41,093 nucleotides of DNA from the NCBI RefSeq assembly GCF_943193135.1, contig NZ_CALPCZ010000023.1, forward strand, positions 1 through 41,093. Reading direction: 5' to 3'. Shown in pieces: positions 28,504 through 35,619 of this stretch. Numbering within the stretch: position 1 is the stretch's first letter; each line of letters begins with the position of its first letter. The notes beneath the pieces are model-generated. The model made no database searches and had not been told where the DNA came from. It was given only the letters and a program-made list of their open reading frames with translations. Both the position numbers and the translations under genes were made by a program. The DNA comes from Odoribacter lunatus. GTDB taxonomy: Bacteria > Bacteroidota > Bacteroidia > Bacteroidales > Marinifilaceae.

Positions 28504-29334
28504 ATGGAGGGAAAAAGTCCTATAGGAGTTTTTGATTCAGGATATGGAGGATTAAGTATATTAAAAGAGATAGTCCGCTTGTTACCCGAATATGATTACT
28601 TGTATTTAGGAGATAATGCGCGTACTCCTTATGGAACGCGTTCTTTTGACGTTGTTTATCAATATACGAAAGAAGCCGTAAAGAAATTATTTGATTTAGG
28701 ATGTCCTTTGGTGATTTTGGCTTGTAATACCGCTTCTGCAAAAGCTTTACGTACAATACAGCAGATTGATTTACCTCATATTGATTCATTAAAACGCGTG
28801 TTAGGTGTTATTCGTCCGAGTGTGGAAGCTTTGCCTAATTATTCTCGTAATGGACATGTTGGAATATTGGCAACAAGAGGAACGGTTGCTTCAGAATCTT
28901 ATCCGCTCGAAGCAGAAAAACTGTACGGTGTTGGAACTTTTCATATTACACAAAAAGCGTGCCCTATGTGGGTGCCATTGGTGGAAAACAATGAATTAAT
29001 AGGTGAGGGGACAGAGTTCTTCGTAAGAAAATACATAGAGGAATTGTTTGCGACAGATCCGTTGATTGATACTGTTGTATTAGGGTGCACTCATTATCCT
29101 TTATTATTGAATTTGATTTTACGTCATGTCCCACAAGGGGTGAAAGTAATTGAACAGGGCTATATTGTAGCGAATCGTTTGGAAGATTATTTAATACGTC
29201 ATCCGGAAATGGAGAAAAAATTATCCAAGAACGGTTCAATTTGTTATTTGACGACGGAAAGTCCGGAGCTTTTTAATCCGATGGCAAGTATGTTTATGGG
29301 AGGAGCAATAGAAGCGGAACATATTTGTATATAA
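28504..29334 (+). CDS. murI: Glutamate racemase
   Basis: It converts L- to D-glutamate for peptidoglycan stem peptides. Starting at ATG 28504 the protein is 276 aa; an in-frame TTG at 28486 is less likely. Motifs are PIGVFDSGYGGLSIL, YLGDNARTPYG, LACNTASAKALR with catalytic Cys74, and VVLGCTHYPLL with the second catalytic Cys195. It follows the ompH terminator, so it probably has its own promoter, though I found no convincing -7 element. The order bamA-ompH-ompH-murI is, to my knowledge, common in Bacteroidales. Confidence 0.95.
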   Translation: MEGKSPIGVFDSGYGGLSILKEIVRLLPEYDYLYLGDNARTPYGTRSFDVVYQYTKEAVKKLFDLGCPLVILACNTASAKALRTIQQIDLPHIDSLKRVLGVIRPSVEALPNYSRNGHVGILATRGTVASESYPLEAEKLYGVGTFHITQKACPMWVPLVENNELIGEGTEFFVRKYIEELFATDPLIDTVVLGCTHYPLLLNLILRHVPQGVKVIEQGYIVANRLEDYLIRHPEMEKKLSKNGSICYLTTESPELFNPMASMFMGGAIEAEHICI

Positions 29335-29351
29335 AGAGAATATATTTAAAT

Positions 29352-29375
29352 TACTTTTCATATATTTGAAAAGTA
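29352..29375 (+). promoter_or_regulatory. -7 element within a perfect 9-bp inverted repeat upstream of the (p)ppGpp synthetase gene
   Basis: TATATTTG at 29361-29368 matches TAnnTTTG exactly and lies 26 bases before the ATG at 29395. It sits in the centre of the inverted repeat TACTTTTCA (29352-29360) / TGAAAAGTA (29367-29375). No TTTG is found at the expected -33 distance. The hairpin could be an operator or a weak murI terminator. Confidence 0.4.
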
Positions 29376-29394
29376 TTAATGATTCCGATACGAC

Positions 29395-31551
29395 ATGGGT
29401 GAGCAAGAATTGATAAAAGAGGCTTTTGAAGAACTTCTTACAGTTCTGCGTAAAGATACGACGGAGGAGGAAAAGCAGAGAATTAGGCAGGCATTTGAGT
29501 TTGCTAATGAAGCTCATAAGGGGATAAAGCGCAGATCGGGCGAGCCTTATATATTACATCCGATAGCAGTAGCGCGGATTGCAGCAAAAGAAATTGGGTT
29601 GGGTACAAAATCTGTGATTGCGGCATTACTGCATGATGTGGTGGAGGATACAGACTATACACTTGAAGAAATTGGTGAAATTTTCGGTGCTAAAATAGCT
29701 TCATTGGTGGATGGATTGACCAAAATCCGGGAAATAATGGGGGGAGATACGAGCTTGCAGGCAGAAAGTTTTCGTAAAATGATTTTGACCCTGGCAGATG
29801 ATGTAAGGGTGATATTGATTAAAATAGCTGATCGTCTCCATAATATGCGGACATTGGCATCAATGCCGGAGCATAAACAGGTAAAAATAGCCAGTGAAAC
29901 ATTATATATTTTTGCTCCATTGGCTCATCGGATGGGATTGCATGCGATTAAAACGGAATTGGAGGACTTGAGTTTAAAATATGAACATCCGGAAGAGTAT
30001 AAAGTAATTGCGCAAAAAATAGAGGCTTATCATAGAGAATATACAGGCTTATTTGATAAATTCATAGCGCCCATTCGGGAGAGTCTGGATAAAAATGGAT
30101 ATGAATATACGATTACGGCTCGTACGAAAAGTGTGTATTCGGTATGGTACAAAATGCAAAGACGTAATATTAGTTTTGATGAAATTTACGATTTGCTGGC
30201 AGTAAGAATTGTATTTAAACCTACGCCCTCTCAGCCGGAAAAATGGCAATGTTGGAACATCTATTCATTGATAACAGATCTTTATAGTCCGAATCCGGAA
30301 CGGCTTAGAGATTGGGTGAGTGTACCGAAAGCAAATGGGTATGAAGCGCTGCACCTGACTGTAATGGGACCTTCCGGACAGTGGTTTGAAGTACAAATCC
30401 GTTCGGAAAGAATGGATGAAATTGCTGAAAAAGGATTAGCGGCACATTGGAAGTATAAAGCGGAGAATGGAGAGGGAAACTCAGAATTGGATAACTGGTT
30501 GGCAGGCATAAAAGAATTGTTGGAACAACCGAATTCCAATGCACTGGCTTTTCTTGATGAATTTAAACTCAACTTATATGCCAAAGAAATTCGGGTATTT
30601 ACCCCCCGGGGGCACATGAAGACCTTACCTAAAGGAGCAACGGCTTTGGACTTTGCTTATGACATTCATACGGAGATTGGGAATACTTGTATTGGAGCAA
30701 AAGTAAATCATAAGCTGGTGGCGATGAGTCATAAACTGCAGAGCGGTGATCAAGTGGAGATATTAACAAGCGAGAAGCAGCATCCGCAGGAAGAATGGTT
30801 TGATTTTGTCATAACAGCTAAAGCACGAAGTCACATAGATGATTATTTCAAAAAGAACAGGCGGGAAGCAATAAAAAGAGGAGAGAGAATTTTTGAGAAA
30901 ATTGTCAAAGATTTGAAACTTTCCTTGACAGCAGAGTTGATGAGGAAAATTCTGACAGCGTTAAAATTGCAGAATAAAGAGGAATTGTATTTGAAATTGT
31001 GTTTGGGTACGATTACTCAAGAGGAATTGGCAAAGGAGTTGAAAAAAAGAATGGAAAACTGGTTTGCTAAATATTGGAGATTGCAATTTTTCAAAAATGA
31101 ACGGGAGGAACGTGAAAAAGAAGAATACAAAGATGAGGAAAATGCAGATGTAGTTATATCTTCTTGTTGTAATCCGATACCCGGAGATGACGTAGTAGGA
31201 ATGGATATAGAAGGAAAAGTGCAGATTCATAAAAGAAAATGTCCGGAAGCTATTCGCTTGCTGGCAAGTTATGGGAATAAAATTGTACCGATAGCGTGGG
31301 AAAATTATCATATCACATCATTTGTTGCAGTTATTTTAGTTCGGGGAATAGATAGGATGGGAGTTGTAAATGAAATTACGAAAATTATATCCGGAGAAGT
31401 AGGAATAAACATGAAAATGATTCATTTTGAAACAAAAGATGGTATTTTTGAAGGAGTAATTCAGTTATGTGTGCATAATACGAGAGATGTAAATTCTTTG
31501 ATTACAAAAATTTCAGGAGTGAAAGGAGTAGAGAATACAATGAGAGGCTAA
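29395..31551 (+). CDS. spoT: Bifunctional (p)ppGpp synthetase/hydrolase (RelA/SpoT family)
   Basis: It makes and degrades the stringent-response alarmone. The 718-aa product has all the long-RSH parts. The HD hydrolase (~40-200) has HPIAVARIA, LLHDVVEDTDY and DRLHNMRTL, so the metal-binding His-Asp residues are kept. The synthetase (~230-345) has DLLAVRIVF, RLRDWVSVPKANGYEALHLT and EVQIRSERMDEIAEKGLAAHW. TGS (~395-455) has RVFTPRGHMKTLPKGATALD, and an ACT domain (~645-718) ends the protein. Both catalytic halves look intact, hence bifunctional. YEALHLT replaces the more usual YQSLHTT. The Fur-family gene follows 19 bases later. A choice between the names rel, relA and spoT is not possible from sequence alone. 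Confidence 0.93.
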   Translation: MGEQELIKEAFEELLTVLRKDTTEEEKQRIRQAFEFANEAHKGIKRRSGEPYILHPIAVARIAAKEIGLGTKSVIAALLHDVVEDTDYTLEEIGEIFGAKIASLVDGLTKIREIMGGDTSLQAESFRKMILTLADDVRVILIKIADRLHNMRTLASMPEHKQVKIASETLYIFAPLAHRMGLHAIKTELEDLSLKYEHPEEYKVIAQKIEAYHREYTGLFDKFIAPIRESLDKNGYEYTITARTKSVYSVWYKMQRRNISFDEIYDLLAVRIVFKPTPSQPEKWQCWNIYSLITDLYSPNPERLRDWVSVPKANGYEALHLTVMGPSGQWFEVQIRSERMDEIAEKGLAAHWKYKAENGEGNSELDNWLAGIKELLEQPNSNALAFLDEFKLNLYAKEIRVFTPRGHMKTLPKGATALDFAYDIHTEIGNTCIGAKVNHKLVAMSHKLQSGDQVEILTSEKQHPQEEWFDFVITAKARSHIDDYFKKNRREAIKRGERIFEKIVKDLKLSLTAELMRKILTALKLQNKEELYLKLCLGTITQEELAKELKKRMENWFAKYWRLQFFKNEREEREKEEYKDEENADVVISSCCNPIPGDDVVGMDIEGKVQIHKRKCPEAIRLLASYGNKIVPIAWENYHITSFVAVILVRGIDRMGVVNEITKIISGEVGINMKMIHFETKDGIFEGVIQLCVHNTRDVNSLITKISGVKGVENTMRG

Positions 31552-31570
31552 ATTTTAATATACTTGTTTT

Positions 31571-32038
31571 ATGGATAAGGTAAAAAATATTGTAAAACAG
31601 AATTTTACTGCTTATTTAGAGCAGAAAGGTTATCGAAAGACACCGGAACGTTATGCTATTTTAGAGGAAATATATGCTCATCCGGGACATTTTAGTGTAG
31701 AAACTCTTTTTCAAAAAATGAGCGATAAAAATTATCGGGTGAGTAAAGCTACGTTATATAATACCTTGGAATTGTTGTTGGAGTGTGAGTTGGTGGTGAA
31801 GCATACATACAAAAATGAAATGGCGCATTATGAACGGGCGGAGAATAAGCATCACGAACATTTGATTTGTACGTTATGCAATCGGGTTGAAGAATTTGCG
31901 GATGACCGTTTGGAAGAAGTCTTAAAAACAGTAGGGGAGAAGTACAATTTTGAAATACACCAGAATATGTGGTATGTATATGGGATATGTAAAAACTGCA
32001 AACTAAAAATGAAGAAGAAAACTGAAAATTCTTTATAA
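31571..32038 (+). CDS. fur: Fur-family metal-dependent transcriptional repressor
   Basis: The 155-aa product has an N-terminal winged helix (residues ~10-85: GYRKTPERYAILEEIYAH, RVSKATLYNTLELLLECELV). The metal-binding dimerisation domain shows HHEHLICTLCNRVEEF and a second Cys pair (ICKNC) near the end, consistent with a structural zinc site of the CxxC...CxxC type. The sequence does not decide between Fur, Zur and PerR. It is 19 bases after the (p)ppGpp gene and probably shares its transcript. No classical Fur box was seen near it. Confidence 0.85.
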   Translation: MDKVKNIVKQNFTAYLEQKGYRKTPERYAILEEIYAHPGHFSVETLFQKMSDKNYRVSKATLYNTLELLLECELVVKHTYKNEMAHYERAENKHHEHLICTLCNRVEEFADDRLEEVLKTVGEKYNFEIHQNMWYVYGICKNCKLKMKKKTENSL

Positions 32039-32044
32039 ATATAT

Positions 32045-32052
32045 TACCTTTG
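32045..32052 (+). promoter_or_regulatory. -7 promoter element of purA
   Basis: TACCTTTG matches the Bacteroides -7 consensus exactly and is followed by CATG. It lies 57 bases before the purA ATG and just after the fur-family stop. The -33 region has only a poor match. It overlaps the left arm of an inverted repeat, TTTGCA (32049-32054) / TGCAAA (32065-32070). Confidence 0.6.
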
Positions 32053-32109
32053 CATGTTTGCGTTTGCAAATTATTGAATATGCCGATTGTTTGATTTAAA
32101 TTTTAACTG

Positions 32110-33378
32110 ATGAAAGTAGACGTATTACTTGGATTGCAATGGGGAGACGAAGGAAAAGGGAAAGTTGTGGATGTATTGACTCCGAAGTATGATTTGATAA
32201 CTCGTTTTCAAGGAGGGCCTAATGCCGGTCATACATTGGAATTTGAAGGTGAAAAATATGTATTGCGTTCTATTCCGTCTGGAATCTTTCAGGGAGGTAA
32301 AATAAATATTATCGGTAATGGTGTTGTATTAGACCCCTTACTTTTTAAACAAGAGGCAGAAAGTTTGATTGCCAGTGGACACGACATAACCAATCAATTA
32401 TATATTTCTAAAAAAGCTCATTTAATTTTACCCACGCATCGCATGTTGGATGCAGCATACGAGGTAGCGAAAGGAGAAGGAAAGATAGGAACCACGGGTA
32501 AAGGTATCGGACCGACCTATACGGATAAAGTGGGGCGTAGTGGTGTCAGGGTAGGGGATATACTCCATGATTTTGAAAAAAAATATGCAGTGGCAAAATC
32601 ACGGCATGAAACGATACTTCGTTCATTGAATTACACCTACGACATAACCTCTTTGGAAAAAGAATGGTTTGAAGCAATAGAGTATTTGAAGCGTTTTCGT
32701 TTGATAGACAGCGAGCACGTAATCAATGGATTATTGAATGAAGGTAAATCCGTATTGGCGGAAGGGGCTCAGGGAACGATGTTGGATGTGGATTTTGGTT
32801 CTTATCCTTTTGTTACTTCATCCAACACCATTTGTGCCGGGGCATGTACCGGATTAGGGGTTGCCCCAGGTAAAATAGGAGACGTATACGGTATTTTTAA
32901 AGCGTATTGTACTCGTGTGGGAAGCGGACCTTTCCCGACAGAATTATTTGATGAGACGGGAAAACTTTTATCTACATTAGGTCATGAATTTGGTGCGGTT
33001 ACAGGACGGCCGCGTCGGTGTGGATGGTTGGACTTAGTTGCATTGAAATATGCGGTGATGATTAATGGTGTGACCCAACTAATCATGATGAAGAGTGACG
33101 TATTGGATAACTTCGATACAATAAAGATTTGTGTCGCTTATAAAATAGATGGAAAAATAGTAGAGGAATTCCCTTATGAAATCAATGAGCAGATAGAACC
33201 TGTTTATGAAGAATTTCCGGGTTGGAAAACTGATATGACAAAAATGACCTCTGAAGATGAATTCCCGGAAGAATACAATGCTTATATCAGTTTTATTGAA
33301 GAAGTAACGGGTGTTCCGGTAAAAATAGTATCGGTTGGAGCTGATCGGAAGCAGACAATCATCAGATATGAAGATTAA
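32110..33378 (+). CDS. purA: Adenylosuccinate synthetase
   Basis: It joins IMP and aspartate using GTP in the first committed step to AMP. The 422-aa length is normal. Motifs are GLQWGDEGKGKVVDVL near the N-terminus, GGPNAGHT, GTTGKGIGPTYTDKVGRSG, AEGAQGTMLDVDFGSYPFVT and GAVTGRPRRCGWLD. Its stop codon shares one base with the start of the antiporter gene (TAATG), so the two are probably translationally coupled. Confidence 0.97.
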   Translation: MKVDVLLGLQWGDEGKGKVVDVLTPKYDLITRFQGGPNAGHTLEFEGEKYVLRSIPSGIFQGGKINIIGNGVVLDPLLFKQEAESLIASGHDITNQLYISKKAHLILPTHRMLDAAYEVAKGEGKIGTTGKGIGPTYTDKVGRSGVRVGDILHDFEKKYAVAKSRHETILRSLNYTYDITSLEKEWFEAIEYLKRFRLIDSEHVINGLLNEGKSVLAEGAQGTMLDVDFGSYPFVTSSNTICAGACTGLGVAPGKIGDVYGIFKAYCTRVGSGPFPTELFDETGKLLSTLGHEFGAVTGRPRRCGWLDLVALKYAVMINGVTQLIMMKSDVLDNFDTIKICVAYKIDGKIVEEFPYEINEQIEPVYEEFPGWKTDMTKMTSEDEFPEEYNAYISFIEEVTGVPVKIVSVGADRKQTIIRYED

Positions 33379-35537
33379 TGATTGTCGCAATTTCTGTTAT
33401 GCTTGCATTCGTTTTTAATTTACCATTAACCGATCCGGTACTCATATTTTCAGTTATACTTTTTATTATATTACTGACTCCAGTACTTTTACATCGGTTT
33501 AAAATTCCGGATTTAATAGGTTTAATTATAGCCGGGGCCATTATTGGACCCAATGCGTTGGGTATTATGGCTCGGGATAGTAGCATCGAACTTTTCGGTA
33601 AAGTGGGGCTATTGTATATCATGTTTGTAGCTGGCTTGGAAATCGATTTAGCCGATTTGAAAAAGAATAGCGCTAAAAGCACCTACTTCGGTTTCTTGAC
33701 GTTCATAATACCGATGGTGTTAGGAACAGTGGCGGGCGTATATTTACTGAACTTTTCTTATCCGACTTCTATTTTATTGGCGAGCATGTTTGCCTCCCAT
33801 ACATTGATGACCTATCCCATTGTGGGAAAGTATGGGGTAACCAAAAATCGTGCCGTTAATATTTCTATCGGGGCAACAGTTATTACTTGTGTACTGGCAT
33901 TATTGGTATTGGCGGTCATCGTCGGAATGTCAACAGGAAATATAGACCAGCGATTTTGGACACAATTAAGTGTATCGACGATAATATTTGTGGGCATTAT
34001 TGTGGTCATTTATCCTATTTTCGGGCGTTGGTTCTTTAAACGCTATGAAGATAAAATCGCACAATATATTTTCGTATTGGCATTAGTCTTTCTGGCTTCA
34101 TTCTTAGCGAAAGTCGCCGGATTGGAAGATGTTATTGGAGCCTTCCTTGCCGGATTGGCCTTAAATAGGCTTATCCCGAATACGTCAGCATTGATGAATC
34201 GGATTGAATTTGTCGGGAATGCCTTATTTATTCCATTCTTTTTGATAGGAGTAGGAATGTTGGTTGACTATCACGTATTTACTACGGGCTGGGACTCACT
34301 GTGGATTGCTATAGTGATGTGCGTAATAGCTACAGGGTCGAAATATTTGGCAGCTTGGATAACAGAGAAAACACTGCACTATACAAAAGAAGAAGGCTTT
34401 TTATTATTCGGTTTGACGAATGCCCAGGCGGCGGCAACATTAGCCGCTGTAATGGTGGGGTATCAAGTCATTTTAGGCTATGATGAGGCGGGTAATCCCT
34501 TGCGTTTATTAGATGACAATGTATTGAACGGAACCATCGTAATGATTCTGGTGACATGTACGATAGCCTCTTTTATTACCCAAAAAGGTGCGCAACAGGT
34601 CGCTTTGGCTGATATGGCGGAAGAGGAATTGGTTGATAAAAATGATGCGGAAGATAGGATATTAATACCGCTCAGTAATTCCGAGACAGTAGAAGAGTTG
34701 ATAAATTTAGGCATAACCGTAAAATCGTCTAAATGCAGGGCTACAATGCTTGCGTTGAGTATCATCAAGTCGGACAGCAACGATATTTCGGCAGAAAAAA
34801 GGTCTCAGCTCTTATTGGAAAAAGCGGAAAAAACGGCTGCGGCAACTGATAACCGGGTTCACTCGTTGATGCGTTACGATATCAATATAGTGAATGGTAT
34901 AAAGAATGTAGTAAAGGAGCATAAAATAACGGATATCGTCTTGGGACTTCGGAAAGAGACAGCCATATCCAATACTTTTTTGGGAGAGCTGGCAGAAGGG
35001 GTCTTGGCGAAATGTGCTACCACGACATTGGTATATCGTCCCGTTCAGCCATTGGCCACTGTAAAACGGTACATTATACTTATTCCGGCAAATGCGGAGA
35101 AAGAAGTTGGATTTCCTTATTGGTTGGTAAGAGTATGGAATCTGGCCCGTAATTCCGGCAGTAAAATTCTATTTTATGGTACACATTCCGTTCTCTCAAT
35201 ATTGCAGGATGTAAAGGCAAAGCACAACATAAATGCAGAGTTTATTGAATTTACGGACTGGGATGAGGTCTTGATTATTTCACGTGACATCCGCGATGAT
35301 GATGCCTTGATGGTAATAATGAGTCGTCGTAATTTCCCTTCTTATTCTCGTCAGATGGCACTGATTCCCGCTTATATGAACAAGTATTTTCAGACAAATA
35401 ATTGCGTATTGGTATATCCAGTCCAATTAGGAATAGGAGAGGAGGAAATGAGTTCATTTAGAAGTATAGCTTTTAGTCATTTTGAAGGACAGGATTTGGG
35501 AAGCGTATTAGGACGTTTATTTAAAAAGAATAGATAA
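33378..35537 (+). CDS. CPA2-type cation:proton antiporter with C-terminal USP-like region
   Basis: The 719-aa membrane protein has about 12 transmembrane segments in residues ~1-400. Segments include LIGLIIAGAIIGPNALGI, GLLYIMFVAGLEIDLADLKK, the discontinuous-helix region AGLEDVIGAFLAGLALNRLI with its Asp, and GFLLFGLTNAQAAATLAAVM. A cytoplasmic part (~415-719) follows, with two segments resembling universal-stress-protein domains (DRILIPLSNSETVEELINL and VKRYIILIPANAEKEVGFPY). It lacks an obvious TrkA-N nucleotide-binding domain of the Kef type. The transported ion (Na+ or K+) is not decided by the sequence. It overlaps purA by one base. Confidence 0.88.
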   Translation: MIVAISVMLAFVFNLPLTDPVLIFSVILFIILLTPVLLHRFKIPDLIGLIIAGAIIGPNALGIMARDSSIELFGKVGLLYIMFVAGLEIDLADLKKNSAKSTYFGFLTFIIPMVLGTVAGVYLLNFSYPTSILLASMFASHTLMTYPIVGKYGVTKNRAVNISIGATVITCVLALLVLAVIVGMSTGNIDQRFWTQLSVSTIIFVGIIVVIYPIFGRWFFKRYEDKIAQYIFVLALVFLASFLAKVAGLEDVIGAFLAGLALNRLIPNTSALMNRIEFVGNALFIPFFLIGVGMLVDYHVFTTGWDSLWIAIVMCVIATGSKYLAAWITEKTLHYTKEEGFLLFGLTNAQAAATLAAVMVGYQVILGYDEAGNPLRLLDDNVLNGTIVMILVTCTIASFITQKGAQQVALADMAEEELVDKNDAEDRILIPLSNSETVEELINLGITVKSSKCRATMLALSIIKSDSNDISAEKRSQLLLEKAEKTAAATDNRVHSLMRYDINIVNGIKNVVKEHKITDIVLGLRKETAISNTFLGELAEGVLAKCATTTLVYRPVQPLATVKRYIILIPANAEKEVGFPYWLVRVWNLARNSGSKILFYGTHSVLSILQDVKAKHNINAEFIEFTDWDEVLIISRDIRDDDALMVIMSRRNFPSYSRQMALIPAYMNKYFQTNNCVLVYPVQLGIGEEEMSSFRSIAFSHFEGQDLGSVLGRLFKKNR

Positions 35538-35569
35538 AATCTTTTAGTATTTGTTGAGGGGAGGAATAA

Positions 35570-35602
35570 AAAAAGAGAGCGCTCATTGAGCGCTCTCTTT
35601 TT
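35570..35602. terminator. Bidirectional terminator between the antiporter gene and secDF
   Basis: A near-perfect palindrome (AAAAAGAGAGCGCTCA, 35570-35585, with TGAGCGCTCTCTTTTT, 35587-35602) forms a 15-bp stem with a T tract on each strand. It therefore suits both converging genes. Confidence 0.92.
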
Positions 35603-35619
35603 ATTGCGTGTAGCATGTA

